64,000 bases of DNA from Amphiura filiformis (Eukaryota > Echinodermata > Ophiuroidea > Amphilepidida > Amphiuridae). The DNA lies in NCBI RefSeq assembly GCF_039555335.1, contig NC_092636.1, forward strand, positions 651,501 to 715,500, given 5' to 3'. How positions within the stretch are numbered: position 1 is the first letter of the stretch; each line of letters begins with the position of its first letter. The notes under the pieces are model-generated. The model had not been told where the DNA came from. It made no database searches and worked only from the letters and a program-made list of their open reading frames with translations. This document shows positions 10,408-23,431 of the stretch, in pieces. Position numbers and translations under genes: made by a program.

Positions 10408-10663
10408 AGGTAAAGGAGGCAATCCTGTATAAAGAGTGATCGGAGTGCCCATCTCTCTTTCATTGGCGATTGGCCAGACTCCTCCATGTAATATTGCTAT
10501 AGGGCTACACCTCCTCCACAGCGAGTCTGTTGCCTTCCCAGCATTTAAGAATGCAGGTACCCATTTTTATACATGGAGTAATCGAGATAAAGTGCCTTAC
10601 TCAAGGGGCTCGAACCCGCAACCTTCCAATTATGAGTCGGAGCCCTCGGCCACCATGCTCCCT
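10408..10663 (-). mobile_element. tRNA-derived SINE, copy a
   Basis: Read on the - strand it starts GGGAGCATGGTGGCC, has a B box GGGTTCGAGCCC (complement 10606-10617), then a body ending near GGTAAAGGAG on the + strand. Copies b (43254-43466) and c (39836-39930) share the body. Copy a has lost bases between the B box and GAGTAAGGCAC relative to copy b. Confidence 0.7.
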
Positions 10664-11647
10664 ATACTTTGGTTCACATCAAGTGCAGTAAATACACACC
10701 TACGTCACTCAATACTAAACTTGAGGTGAACTAAAGCTTAGGCAGAAATACTGACCAACAGGAATTCCCATGCAGATAACGTCAGAATGATTGTCATGTT
10801 GATGTATTATACATTGTAGGTCTACATGAAAAATTGCTAGATCATAGAAATATAAAACAGTATCATGACTTTGTAATTGGCATGTATTTTCTCCTAATTA
10901 TAATGTTAATAAATAGGTAATAGCAGGGTGTAAACTTAAATCAAGATGCAGAGATGCCAACCTTCACTGATTCTCAGGGAGGCTCCCTGAATTGAATGAA
11001 TTGTGTGTACATTACCAATTATGATAACATCTCCGATTGAGGAAGGTTTTGCACCCATTAAGTTGCATGTAATTCTGAAAACGACCCTGATTTCTGTATG
11101 AAACCTCTCTGATTATGGTATGTAAATGTTGGCACCTCTGACGATGCAGATATGGAATTTGTGATGTCATCTAAGGTACGGCCAATTTCAAAATTTCTTA
11201 TCAAGGCTAGTAACTATAGCTTGGACAGCTTTATTTTGTTTTAAAAGTACTGTTTTAGTGAATGTGTGTGTGGTTATAAATGTGACCTGATTTGATCCAT
11301 TCAGGCCAAAGAAATTTTTTACTAACTTGCTCAGTACCTACACTCAATGATGTTGAATCCCCAGGTCTCTTGAATACTTGGTTGCAAAGTTATGAACCTT
11401 TACTATGTATATTTTCTTATGTTTTTAATTGTTGTTGTTTTTTTCTTGTTTTTTGCCTATATCTTAGTTTCATTATTACCGACTTTAGCCTGATTGGATC
11501 AGATGTGGTCACAAATGTTAATTCAAATTATACATACCATATGTATATATGACATTGTAGTATTATAGAGAAAGAAATAATATGTAAAAGCATGTATTAT
11601 CACCTTTTGAGCAGCTGTACAATTTATGAAATAAATATCGAATTTGC
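10664..11647. other. Intergenic stretch, nothing recognised
   Basis: AT-rich; includes a T-rich low-complexity segment near 11400-11470. No gene or repeat structure supported. Confidence 0.4.
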
Positions 11648-11883
11648 TTAGGCCAAAAAAAAAAAAAGTTTGTCTCAAAGCTTTTTTTTTTTTTGTTATT
11701 CCCGACTTTTTTTCATGGTATTTTGAGAAAAAAGTCTGATTTTCGCTGATTTTTTCTGGAAAAAACTTTAAAAAAAAAAAAAAATTTAAATAAAAAAATT
11801 TCCTTATTTGTTTTTTGTCAAATCGTGGGATTTTACAAGCTGCAGCAAGCTTTGAGACAAACCTTTTTTTTTTTTTGGCCTTA
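11648..11883. mobile_element. Fold-back element with poly-A/poly-T arms
   Basis: The left arm TTAGGCC followed by a run of A and GTTTGTCTCAAAGC is matched by GCTTTGAGACAAAC, a T run and GGCCTTA on the right. A 124-residue - strand frame here is just the Lys/Phe translation of the homopolymers. Confidence 0.65.
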
Positions 11884-12027
11884 TAATAGAAGACCAAATT
11901 AAAAAGACTAGTTTGCGTCTAACGTCAGGGCAAAGGCACAACGTGATTGGTTGCTGACCTGCGCGGTATGACATTTTTGGTCTGGTTGACAGGACATCAT
12001 ACGCAAACTAGTCGGTCTTCAATTATA
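11882..12027. mobile_element. Fold-back MITE, family 2 copy a
   Basis: Arms TATAATAGAAGACC...GACTAGTTTGCGT and complement ACGCAAACTAGTC...TTATA. The body matches 59243-59391 in opposite orientation. It abuts the preceding fold-back element directly. Confidence 0.7.
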
Positions 12028-12182
12028 CCTTTCTTGGCTCCACCAAGCATGTTGGGTGCAGTGTCACATGATATCAATTTTCATACTAAAAAAATACATT
12101 ATATCCCTTTGTTCTGTTTAAAATATGCTGAACTTCATTGATAATGTGAATTTATAAACACTGTCAATCAATGACACATAAT

Positions 12183-12234
12183 GGGCTATTCCAGTTAAAA
12201 TCCATACCCTAGGGAAGACGTGACTTTAATCTTA
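12183..12234. mobile_element. Truncated MITE, family 3
   Basis: GGGCTATTCCAGTTAAAATCC followed by a GGAAGACGTGACTTTAATC segment is the left arm of the family seen complete at 34897-35084. The right half is absent. Confidence 0.6.
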
Positions 12235-12518
12235 TCAATACATTATGGAAAGTCCACAGTATTGAGGCAAACAAATGTATTTATTTCTGTCCACATTTGT
12301 TGGCGGTTGATGTGTTTGTAAACAGGGATACACACATGTCCACGGTTTCTAGGTAGTGTGTGTAAAACGCCATGAAAATAACAGTTGCCGGCATAGGACA
12401 AGTCTGCATTTGGATAGTAAAAAATTAGCCACATCCACAAGGTGGACACCAAATGTGTGTACAGTGGGATAGTAACAACTCCACAAAATATTTTTCATGT
12501 CCTTGTTTGTCGTTTGCA

Positions 12519-12807
12519 ATACGCCGTAGAAGTGACGTAGTTTATCGGATTAACTACCATAACAATAGATGAATAAAATTTTGACTATACCGCCCTGCAC
12601 TGCAACGTTCATGCGGTACCGATGCATTGAACTATAGATGTCAAAGATGTCATCTTTGAAAAGAGCAGTATTGTATTCAATCTATGTTTGCTGACATACA
12701 CAGGTGATTAGTGTATTCTGCTTGTAGTGCGGGCAGTCTATTCAAAAATTGTATTCATCTATTGCTATGGTAGTTAGTCCGATTATGACATCACTTCTAC
12801 GGCGTAT
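12519..12807. mobile_element. Fold-back MITE with ~55-bp arms
   Basis: ATACGCCGTAGAAGTGACGT, then CGGATTAACTACCATA-type sequence, is mirrored by TATGGTAGTTAGTCCG and ACTTCTACGGCGTAT. The interior has no coding capacity. Confidence 0.75.
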
Positions 12808-13437
12808 GTGGGAGTGTGTTGGTAAAGTATATAAAATGCCCTTGAAATAAAATTAAAAAACGAAAGTATACAGGCTGACCAAATCATATACCATCATTAC
12901 CTAGCACACACATGCATATATTACATACATATCATATGCACCTGAGTAAAATGCATTAATTACAGTAATGCAACGTAATGTAAGTTGCCCATTTACCCCT
13001 TGTATTCTAGATGTATATTTGCAATAAAATCATTAACAATGAAATTTGTTTATATTTTGTGAATATATTGTCAAATTGAAATCATTCACCTAAAAGGGTA
13101 TAGAAGTTCTGATAAGTATATGTAACCCACATCTACCAGACCATGAGATCTTGGAAATAAAAGATTTGAACCCAGGAAACTGTCATTGCAAGTGTATTTT
13201 GTTTGTGTTATACGTGTAATGCGTTGTAGCAATAATAGCATGTGCTTAGTTCAGTCCCAGCCAGCTTGTTCACCTTTGTCACTAAATGAACCGTGGCAAT
13301 AATATCAAAATAGCAATCAATGATTGGATAACCGTGTCATCAGATGGTTTGGACAAAAAAAACCAAGCCGGCTGGGACCGAGACTAGCACATGCTAAGCA
13401 CTATATGCGGAGTCACAACAAAAACTTTTCTCTTATG
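12808..13437. other. Intergenic stretch, nothing recognised
   Basis: AT-rich, no supported feature. Confidence 0.4.
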
Positions 13438-14169
13438 CTGCCCATAAGAGGACTCCAGATGAGCTATAAGAAGACAGAGATCATGTCCATCAGCCGATCC
13501 AATGTTACAAAACCAGCTGTACACCTAGGCAATGAAGGTCTCATCAAAGTAGTTGACCATTTCAAGTACCTTAGTGCCTACTGCAGTGCTGACGGGTCTA
13601 ATGTCAAAGAACTGAACAACAGAATTGGTAAAGCCACAGGAGCCTTCAGAGAGCTGGACAAGGTGTGGAAGGATCGTAACATCAACCTGGAGACCAAGCT
13701 GAAGTTCTACAATGCTTGTGTACTCTCCACACTCCTTTATGCCGCTGAGTGCTGGACACTCACAGAGAGGGACGAGGCTAGACTTGATGCCTTTGACATG
13801 CGCTGCCAACGCAAAATCCTTCGAGTGATATACCCGTATTTGATCTAAGACCAAACAGCCCCAAATCACATCAGTTATCAGAAAACGCCGCCTACAGTGG
13901 TTTGGTCATCACGAATGGATGAAGACCGCATCCCCAAGAGGCTCTATCTTCGGAAGCCAACCCATGGGAAACGCAAACCTGGTCGTCCAAAGACATCATG
14001 GAGAGACGTCATCCATAGAGACATCTCAAGGCTGGACCTAGGGTGGACTGTAAAGGAGGCTGAGGTTGCAGCTCTGGACCGTAGGACTTGGAAGCATCTC
14101 TTGAGCCAGGCAGCATGTGCAGAAATGCATGAAGCTGACTGGTATGTGGCCCATTCACAATCAATTTGA
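13438..14169 (+). pseudogene. Broken LINE reverse transcriptase C-terminus
   Basis: The + strand reads G-L-Q-M-S-Y-K-K-T-E-I-M, H-F-K-Y-L, L-Y-A-A-E-C-W-T-L and R-C-Q-R-K-I-L-R-V, the order seen at the end of a LINE reverse transcriptase (thumb and C-terminal region). A stop at 13846-13848, then at least two frame changes (one frame gives R-R-L-Q-W-F-G-H, the next R-M-D-E-D-R-I-P-K-R and G-K-R-K-P-G-R-P-K), separate it from the terminal part, which ends at 14169. The catalytic palm motifs are not present, so it is a 5'-truncated dead copy. A MITE begins where it ends. Confidence 0.85.
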
Positions 14170-14374
14170 TTGATCAATATTGGGGGATTGGATTTAGATG
14201 CAGGATTGGATAAAAAATAATATATCTCAATATTCTTGAAGAGAACTAATCTAGTTTGATTTTATGGACGGTTGGACAATAAAATCACTATTGATGGCAG
14301 ATTTTGTATCCACTCTTGTATCTAGGGTCTTTGATATTGATCAATCAAATTGATCGTATATAAGTCGCATTAGT
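14138..14374. mobile_element. MITE, family 4 copy a
   Basis: Starts near ACTGGTATGTGGCCCAT with CAATCAATTTGATT and ends AATCAAATTGATC...CGCATTAGT. The body (GGATTGGAT, GACGGTTGGACAATAAAATC, TTTTGTATCCACTCTTGTAT) matches copy b at 36189-36427. The left terminus is more decayed than in copy b. Confidence 0.7.
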
Positions 14375-15147
14375 TCCAATCAAACACTGTTTTCAAACAA
14401 CAAGTTAAGAAACACACTTCACTCAGTATCATGGGGTAACATTTTGCAAATGTTTTGTATATCGTTTTATTCATTTCCTCTCAACTGAATTTACCTATTT
14501 TTAAAGAACCACTTGAATCTTGCACTGAAGACAACTGCTTATGAGAAACTTTTAATGTAACCCAGTATTGTACAGTGTAAAACCACATTGTTTTCAAAGC
14601 ATTTACCTGTCATTACTTAACAAAATTAACACTGTCATGGTTTGTGACAACACATTGATCAGCATTCCAGAAATCAAAATACTCTCATAACTTTTGTGTC
14701 AGCCATGAACACAAATTTACACTACTATACGGACTACAAAATTTAGCAGTTGCTGTTCAATGATCATTTTGATCACTATACTTCCCAGCACTTCCTAGTA
14801 TATTATTGCATAGCAATTCAACACACTCACTGGTACAATATTTTAGTGGTACATAAGCACAAAATGATATATTACTGGACAAATCCAATCCATTATATCT
14901 ATGTTGATCACATCTCATACATGGCAGTGATCACACAAAGCCTTTAAAACTAAAACTGTTTTATCACAAGTACTTTGTGCAACATAAATACTTATTACTT
15001 GTTAGGGATTGACAGCTTCAACTATGGTTATACACCAATTTTAATCAAATGCCCAAATACGTAGAGTGTCGGGCTCATTCGACACCCACCCTTACACCAC
15101 CAAGAATTATACATTATTGATATGTACAGTACAGGCAATTTCATGTA
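14375..15147. other. Intergenic stretch, nothing recognised
   Basis: AT-rich with several TGATCA palindromes but no defined element. Confidence 0.35.
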
Positions 15148-15364
15148 CAGTCCAACCTCTTTTATCTGGTCATGACGGTACCCACCATTGGCCAGGAATA
15201 ATCCGGATAAGGGAAAGAGTGTAATTTGCAACTGAATGTCGGAAGTGTTGGAATTTTGATAACACTGAAAAGATGGTATTTGACAAAACATGTTTTCCTT
15301 TGAGGATCATTTAGCCAGATAACAGAGATCTTTATAACAGGTCCAAATAAAGGAGGTTGAACTG
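15148..15364. mobile_element. MITE with imperfect inverted termini
   Basis: Left CAGTCCAACCTCTTTTATCTGG; right CCAAATAAAGGAGGTTGAACTG. The second half contains TAGCCAGATAACAGAGATC, a further partial inverted match. No coding. Confidence 0.6.
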
Positions 15365-15401
15365 CATACACAAATATTAACCTCATACTTCCCTAGACTC
15401 T

Positions 15402-15462
15402 CATGTGCTGACTGATAGAGCATCTGTCTGGTAATTTGAAGGTCCTGGATTGAAACCTTACA
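15402..15462 (+). mobile_element. Degenerate tRNA-like SINE head
   Basis: GTGCTGACTGATAGAGCATC, GGTAATTTGAAGGTCC and GGATTGAAACC mimic a tRNA A box, anticodon arm and decayed B box. It is too mutated to be a functional tRNA. Confidence 0.4.
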
Positions 15463-16405
15463 AAATTGTACCAAATTATTCCTTCTTTAAGTGCTTGTTC
15501 CTGATCCTGACACATGTTGTATGTCACAAACATTAGTCGTTGGCAGAGTGCAGTAGAATGTAATAGCTGCCTTTTGTAAAATACGTATTGTTTGCAACAC
15601 AATCCCCTCATCATGCTCATTGTAAAGTGTTGATGTTCTGTATACTTTCCTGGTGGCCACTAATCTAACCCCAAGTCACATGTAGTTGGGTGTTTTTTCT
15701 AGTGTTATTGGTTAAAAGTAAGTGCATTTATTGAAATGTTGCAAATGGCAGCTATTGCATTCCAATGCACTTACGATAGTGTTGCACTCTGCCGACGTAG
15801 TGTTTGAAAGAGGAATAATTCGATACAATTTTTTTAAATTGAATCTAGGACCTTCATTTTACCAGTTCAGCTTGGCAGTATAATATTATGAAAAGCTTAT
15901 TTTAATATTTAAGAAATAACGGGTCTATCTTTTACACTGAGGCAGTAAAAATGAATGCGTAAAATGTGTTATGGCATTCAACCCATTATTGTGAATAAGG
16001 GTCTCTCACATGATGTGTTAATGGGTCATGAGGATTATAGAATTATTTATATCGTACTGGGTGAGATTTGTTAAGCATATTTTCCCTATTAGCCCAAAAT
16101 AGCACTAAAAGCCAAAAAAAACATACAACATTCTACTGAATCCCCAAAGTCACACAACCATTTGTTCAACAACACACTTGCTAGTTCAATCCTTGGTCAG
16201 TAAAAGGCTGAATTATTCAACTCTGTTACTTATATGTATTAAATAACAATATTTATTCATTCCTGGTTACCTTCTAACACACACAATTTTTAAGGGCACC
16301 ACATTTTTTTTCTGAATATCAATCTTTTTAATTCAGCACCATATATTACGGAAGAACATGCCTATAATTGTCATTCCTTCACCCCCAACAAGTATTGCTT
16401 CCATG
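15463..16405. other. Intergenic stretch, nothing recognised
   Basis: AT-rich DNA, no supported feature. Confidence 0.4.
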
Positions 16406-16695
16406 GACGAAAGAAATACAGACCGTGAACAATCAGTCAAAGTCCCTGTGCATTGTATGCTGTGAATTCTTGCATATTCATGAGGGCCAATTGTTCGATC
16501 AAGCCAGTGTTGTGTGCCTTCGCCTATACGCGATAGAGCATTGCTTGCCTATGCGATTACGCGATGGACCGTAAAAATACACAGTAAGTGCGTATCAGTC
16601 TCGCCTGTCGCATTTCATGGACCAATCAGCCCTCATTATCAGGCGATGCTGAGACTTTGTAGACTGATTGTAAGCGGTCTGTTATCTCTTTCGTC
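16406..16695. mobile_element. Fold-back MITE, family 1 copy b
   Basis: GACGAAAG...CAGACCG...CAATCAGTC on the left is mirrored by GACTGATTGTAAGCGGTCTG...CTTTCGTC. The body has CATATTCATGAGGGCCAATTG and TCAGCCCTCATTATC, as in 3702-3993. Confidence 0.7.
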
Positions 16696-16948
16696 AATGA
16701 TTGCTTCATTCATTCCATTACATTCCTTGTGGTAGTTCTGTATCATTTATAACAAAAGAAAGTTGGACATGGTTCCCATATTTGACACCATGCATTAAAT
16801 GCAAACAGTATTTTTAGTGTTATCTGTTGTACACAGGCTAATCCAAACAATACAAAGCTAAAGCTAATTTTTTTCAACATAGTCCACATATTTTTTAAAG
16901 CGGATTGTGATACAAATGTATCCCTTTTCTTTCTGGCCAGTCAACGGT

Positions 16949-17229
16949 TATTACACTAGCTTACAGAGAAGTACAGCAATCTTTTGCTCTGATTGATGCG
17001 AGCGCCCTGGTAATGAGCGACATATGCCGAGCTTTTATGAGCGCCGCTCTGCGCCAACCAATGCTTTGATGTGTAATTGCCCAATCATTCAGATTATCGC
17101 TTTGTTTTAATGAGTGTCCGGTGTTTGAATCGGCCAATCAAAACCCCACTTCCGTGGTTTACGCTGTGTTCCATCTAATAATGTAAACAAGTGTCGTTCT
17201 TCTCTGCCAGCAAGTGTATTACACTTTGT
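16949..17229. mobile_element. Imperfect inverted-repeat element
   Basis: ATTACACTAGCTTACAGAGAAG on the left and a diverged complement (CTTCTCTGCCAGCAAGTGTATT) on the right. The interior carries CCAATCA boxes that also occur at 26950-27194. Confidence 0.45.
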
Positions 17230-19807
17230 ATGTAAGTGAAAATTATGCAATACCCCTACCACAGCTGTACCAGTCAATAATACATTGGGCTAATATACAG
17301 CCTCTGTATCTTCCCCCATCTTATAATATGATATTTACTTGTCTCAGCCTACATCAAAAGTTCTCTTTTTTCTAACCTGGAAGTACACTTGATCAATTGT
17401 TGATAATTTTCTCTTTCCTTTGTACAAATATATATATAATTGGTTACTCCTATACATAAAAATACACAAGGTCACTCATTGCTGTAACGGGATGACACTA
17501 ATATGGGGTTTTTTTTATACAAAAGTTTGAAGTTGCTTTTCTCTTTTTGTTTATTTTCTTAGTCTTCCATAATAGAGAAGTAGGTAAATCATTCATTTAA
17601 AATACAGGATAATAAACATTTAACTTTCACAGAAAATGGTCCCAGCAGGCTAACAAAACTTTGGTCTGAGTGGATCATAACAGGTCACAAAATGATGTTT
17701 GATTATATTTGTGGTTACATTTAGGCCAAATAATATGCCAACATTTTTATCTTGCAACGTCCAGCACCTGTGTCACTTGTTTTTTATTCCCATAGCACTG
17801 AACCTTTGGACTACTGTTTAAACTAATAATAAAATAAATAATAATAAATCCTTTGTTAGCCTAAAGGCTTCTCTACAAGTGGCTTTGACAATCTATGTCT
17901 GCACAAAATCATTTCAGTTTGTTTCACATGGACATAATCATATCACACAGGCTTGTCATAACATAAGAAAACAAATATTACTCAATTCTTATACAATAAT
18001 TACCTACCAGTACTGAACTTTAAGTACAAGTCACTTAAATGTATTGAATCCATAATGGATCAAACTTGTCGAAATAAGTATTATCAAAATATACAAAAAT
18101 CATGCCTTGGTCTTTATTTAACAGGATGCTTGGCATCAACACACATAACATCCTAATTTTGAAATAGGTACTGCTACTCATTCATTGGTTTCATTCCTTA
18201 ATTCACATTATGAACAGTTCAATATCATTTCCAACATGGTACATCTTCACCGGCAACATTGTGTTATATCAAAAGATACTGGATCAACATTCCATGCCAG
18301 AAACATTATAGAATAGAAACACTTTTGTTATAACAATAAATTAAAATAAAGAACACTATCAGAAGACAAAATAATGAAGCATTTGTTTCACCTAATTTGG
18401 GTGTACTGAATTTCCCGGTAACCAAATGTAATTGATAGTGTGGACCTCAAAATGACCATTGGGTTATAGAAATTAGGCCTAAACATTAATTTCACTCAAA
18501 AATAAATATATTTCTGCTGCTACAGATTACACTGAAAGGTCAATTTTCAGGTATATAATAAGCGAGGTCAACATTAAGTTTCTTCGATTGTTTTGGTCAT
18601 TCTTAAGGTCACAGGGTCAAAACAGCTTGGGAAATTTGAGATTGAATTCGGTACACCTAAGTTAGGAAATATAGGGTGGTTCACAACTAGTATGCAAACC
18701 ACATAACCTCTTTATCCAAGAAGAAGCTACTGGCTCAATACCTTATTGTCGACTAGAAAACCAAATTCATAAATTGTGACCAAACATGATTTCATGCCCA
18801 ATTTAATATCAGAGTGAATAAATGATTTGCTAACATATATATATTGAAACTAAAATACAATAGATAATAATATTTTATAATAATAATAATAATAATGATA
18901 CACAAATATACACTAGTTTACACAAAATGTACACAATTGCTTATAACAAGACCTACAATTAATACCAGTTTTGATCTACTATTATACGATAGACAAGACA
19001 AACAGCTTTCAAATATTGGGCTGTCTTAGAAATTCCTACGATCCTCCCATACAAAATAGTACATCCGCCAACTGAGATGTCCCGTATCATACTAGTAGTC
19101 GCAGCAAGTGACAGAAAAAAAACCTGCTAGTGATTAAACGCCAGTAGGGAGTGTACAAAGCCCAGCAATTCAGTCCTGGCTAGGGGTGACTGCGAGCTGC
19201 ATGGCTAGAAAGCTGCCTAGAAGTCAACTGGGTCAAGCAATTTGGCGCTGGGCATGCTAGACTTCTCCATATACCGCAATAGGTTTTTCCAATCATGCAA
19301 CAGATATTTTAAAAAATGTCTTCTGCGTCTGCTTAGTATGATTTGGGATATATACAGGAAAGAGGACTTCAGAACAATATCGGCATCTTTTGCTAGATTT
19401 GCATTTTGTTCAGAGAACCATTCACATAAGTTCCTTTGAAATCAAATTCCTGTGAAATGAAGTATTTCACCTTGTGATTAACCAACGGTATATGGTACCA
19501 TGCACTGTACAAGTATTACATATCAGTTAGTACTGATAAAGTACTTTCAACATTTGGTTTACTATAGTTACTTTTTAAATTAGTACTTCTGTATATTTTT
19601 GAGGACACAATTTTCACCTATTTTTCTTGACACAAGACATGAAACATTAACATCACACACACAAAAAAAACATTAACATTCAGACAACATTGCAGCAAAC
19701 AATGTAGTGATTTGAGATGTCATTCCAACTTTGGATCAAGAGCAGGGACAATACCTACTACTACCAGAAATATTTGATTTGGTCTTGCACACCACAAGAC
19801 AAATAAT
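17230..19807. other. 2.6 kb intergenic stretch, nothing recognised
   Basis: AT-rich with simple AAT/TAA runs near 18885. No gene, tandem array or fold-back element that I can support. Confidence 0.4.
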
Positions 19808-20108
19808 GGGCTATTCCAGTTGAAATCAATACACCCCGTATGGACGACATGATCTTAATCTCCCACACAGGGGGTGTGAATTTTAAATGGAGCCACCCAT
19901 TCAGTGTTGTCTGCTCCAATATGGGATGTTCCATTTGATATCCATACACCCCGTATGGAAGACATGACCTTAATCTCCCATACAGGGCGGTGTAGATTTC
20001 AAACGGAGTCATCCATCAGGTAACCCCATTTGAAATTCACACCCCTTGTATAGAATATTAAGGTCATATCTTCCATACAGGGTGTATGGAATTTAAATGG
20101 AACAGCCC
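19808..20108. mobile_element. MITE, family 3, with internal duplication
   Basis: GGGCTATTCCAGTTGAAATC at the left and AAATGGAACAGCCCA at the right bracket two successive copies of the CATACACCCCGTATGG / GACATGACCTTAATCTCCC half, making it about 100 bp longer than family members such as 34897-35084. Confidence 0.75.
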
Positions 20109-21497
20109 AATCCCAATGACCAGCATCAATGTAAAAACACCACTCGCATTCTGTGGTTGTATTTAAACATTATGTGTTATCCACTTCTCACACAAATATA
20201 GTTACTCTTTAGAACCAAACATGAGCAACATATACAACACTGGATACAAAAACACCTTAATGTTGCAACAGAATTACAACTCATAATAACCTTGTGACAA
20301 TTTACAGTACATTATTACCTATCCTTTCTTATCAATATAGTCACACTTTTTCCAAAAAGCACACACTTGACTTTCTTCCAAGGCAATGCGGTGCAAAATT
20401 TAGCCAGGACACTTGATTATTGTGAAGCTGCAGCACACTCTTATCAGCACCCATTTTATTGACCTTTGACCTCTTATACTTTACACATGAATTAGTTTGT
20501 AAATGGACTAATTTCACTTATGAATGCCCATCTTGTATATTCACATCGCCACCAAATATACGCATATATAACAACATAATGAAACACCAAAGAAACACAA
20601 GACAAATTGATGTTGTGTCTAAGGTCATGACATGACATGCCACAAAAGGGGGCGCTAGTCTTGTGTAGCTACTATCTTCAAACCTGTGATGTTGTCAAAA
20701 CTGCAAATCCCTGGGAAGTTATCCACTTTCCGCGCAATACCTGCAAAATATGCTATTTTTTCGCTATTTTTAATGCAAATCATTGGGCCCTGGACCATAT
20801 GAGTGGATACACTGTCAAATGTGCCCTTTTCCAATGGGTATTCAATGGGTATACATCTACATGAAATTCCCCGCTGAAATTATAACAAGTGGCACTGGAT
20901 GCTATTGTATTATTGCTTGTAATAAGGCGCTCATGGTTTATACTCAAATCATAACTAATGCTAATACTAATAGTTATAAATGGAAATGGATTGGAAACTA
21001 AGGCAAACTGACATATAATAAATTGAAAGAGTAATCAATCAGAACTAGTCACATAGAACCAAAGCACTAGCAATATCCCAGTAAAGAACTATTCCACTAG
21101 GGCAGCGGTTCTCAACAACAAGCAGCCCACAGGCCAAATCCAGCCTGCCAGAAACACCTATATTTGGCCCTTGACCAACACTAAATTTTGAAGAATAACA
21201 TAGAAAACAGGGGCATATATGGCCCTCAATCATGTGTTTGAAATGTGTCTGGCCTCCTTTTGGCCCTCGAACAAAATCGTTAGGATCCCGTGCACTACCT
21301 AGGAATTACAGCAAATTACCATGAAAGATTTTTCAAAGTAGACTCTTCTAGTGACTCTTCTACTGATTCTTCTTCTGCCACTTTGTTACTTTTCTGTGTT
21401 CCAAGCAGCCTTAGCAGTTAACCTTTTGGCTCTAAGCAGTCAAATTGTGAACTGACCAAAAATATCTCGAAAAATATTTTTCTGCAAGTAATAATTA
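20109..21497. other. Intergenic stretch
   Basis: Mostly featureless. The segment at about 21101-21280 has CAGCGGTTCTCAAC and repeated TGGCCCTC/GGCCAAAT phrases reminiscent of a hAT-derived remnant, but no matching second terminus was found. Confidence 0.35.
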
Positions 21498-21677
21498 GAG
21501 AATAAAGGTATTGTTTTTAGCTGCTGTCGTGCATCTATCGTCTTATAAAACACGGGAGACATCATTATTATCATCAACTCGGCTTCGCCTCATTGTTTTA
21601 CGCCAAAAATAATGATGTCAGGTGTTGTATGAGACGATAGATGCACAACAGCGGCTAAAAACAATACCTTTATTCTC
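21498..21677. mobile_element. Fold-back MITE with ~60-bp arms
   Basis: GAGAATAAAGGTATTGTTTT, GCTGTCGTGCATCTATCGTC are mirrored by GACGATAGATGCACAACAGC and AAAACAATACCTTTATTCTC. The loop holds a second small inverted ATAATGATGTC. Confidence 0.8.
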
Positions 21678-22476
21678 ATTCTTAAACACTTCATAAGTAT
21701 ACTAACTTTTAATCAAATTAAATCCTACATTTTTCAAGGAATTACCTAGGGCTTAGAATCGATCAGTCCCGTTGTTGCTATGCACCTCCGATTGGTTCAA
21801 ATAGCGTGTATGAGTATTGCTTCGACACGCACACGCTTAAGTGTATGATATTGTGTCATATCACACAACTAAGAACCAATAAGATTGCAGGAACTTTCCT
21901 TAAGTGTTTAAGAATTATTGTATATTTGCATCAATCTAAATCGAGCACCACATCAAGCACCAATACTACTACAAGGCTTTGACTATGACAATTACAGACA
22001 AATGTTACCATTAAAAATGACATAATTACTTACTATGCATTATTATGTAAAGTAGATGCAAGCACGAAAAAAGATACAAAAATTTTAAAGTTTTCCTTAC
22101 AAAATTAATGGCCATTTTCGGTATTACCTTCATGTAAGCTTACTCTGAGTAAACCTATTATTATTATTAAAACTCATTTTCTTGATTACATCTCTGCACT
22201 ACTGCCCCCACCTTATATACTTTGTTCAATCTATATATGGCAAGACTCATAACATCATGGATTGATATAGAATGGTATGCACCCAGTTGGGTGCAGTACC
22301 TGGGTGCAGATCCAACACTAAATGCTCTTTGCATAATGCATGATTGCACTGGAATGCTTTTATGTGAATTTACACTTCTCGGTATAACAAAAGTATACAC
22401 ATGTCATATCAGGTAGATACTGTATTTGTGAGGCAGATTCAATGCCTAATATGCAAAGAATTTCTGAAGTGAGTAG

Positions 22477-22597
22477 AATTAAGGTCGGTCTTAACCCTGG
22501 AATTGCGGACACTTTTGGGCCTCATAACAGACCAACAATTTAGCAGTTATGAGGACCAAAAGTTTCCATAATTCCAGGGTTAAGACCCACCTTAATT
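22477..22597. mobile_element. Small fold-back element
   Basis: AATTAAGGTCGGTCTTAACC...CTGGAATT and its complement ending CTTAATT, about 45 bp per arm, with a short loop. A truncated family-3 MITE follows immediately. Confidence 0.75.
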
Positions 22598-22650
22598 GGG
22601 CTATTCCATTTGAAATCCACACACCCCCTGTGGAAGATTTTACTAGCACC
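22598..22650. mobile_element. Truncated MITE, family 3
   Basis: GGGCTATTCCATTTGAAATCC and ACACACCCCCTGTGGAAGA: left arm only. Confidence 0.6.
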
Positions 22651-23087
22651 ATCTCAATTCCAATTGTACCTTAGGCCAAAAAAAAAAAAATTGTTGTGTT
22701 GCCCTTAACCGCCCGACCCTAAATCCTGAAAAATCAGGGTCGGCATTATTTTTTTTATTTTTTTTAATGATGATTTTTACAGATTTGTTCAAAAAATCAA
22801 TGTTTTTCACACATGTGAAAATTATATTTAAGTCGACCTGGCAAGTTCTGAGAAATAGACAAAGCTTGAAAATGTACGGAAAATATTGGCTAAATTCATC
22901 GTAACTTCAAAACCAAACCTTCAATTTGCAGAAGGAAGGTATCATTAGGGAGCTAATTTTTGTTCCTTCTTACATAATACTTATGACAAATACACATAAG
23001 TTATCTTTCGCTGGAACAAATCACATGTTGTGTCCTTTTATGCTTGTAGCATGTAACTATTTCCTTTCAAAAGGTAAGCATTATATG
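22651..23087. other. Intergenic stretch
   Basis: Begins with TTAGGCC and an A run like the arm of 11648-11883, without a convincing partner. Otherwise featureless. Confidence 0.35.
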
Positions 23088-23294
23088 GGCAATTCCAAGC
23101 GCATCATTTCGCAACGGGAAGTTTGCGTATGAATTTCTATTTAATGCAGCAGCCAAATATGTAGGTGAATAGCATAATAGAAACTATTTTTGGTAAGTGA
23201 ATGATTAAGGTAGGAGAAACTTTTCCAAACCACCCTAATTTCCTAATTTGCATATGCAAACTTCACGTTGCGGAATGATGCGCTTGGAATTGCC
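23088..23294. mobile_element. Fold-back MITE
   Basis: GGCAATTCCAAGCGCATCAT and its complement ATGATGCGCTTGGAATTGCC form the outer arms, extended by TTTCGCAACG / CGTTGCGGAA. Confidence 0.8.
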
Positions 23295-23431
23295 ATGGAC
23301 AAATGGCAAGAAAGAGTGGTATGTTATTCAATTAAAAATAACATCTTCTAATGCCACTTTAAATCAGGACACATTAATTGTTACTACTACATTTCAGTTT
23401 CTTCTTTGATCTACAACTTTTATAGTCAAAA

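Noticed and set aside
11523..11897. 124-codon - strand open frame
   Set aside because: Made of Lys and Phe runs from poly-A and poly-T arms of a fold-back element.
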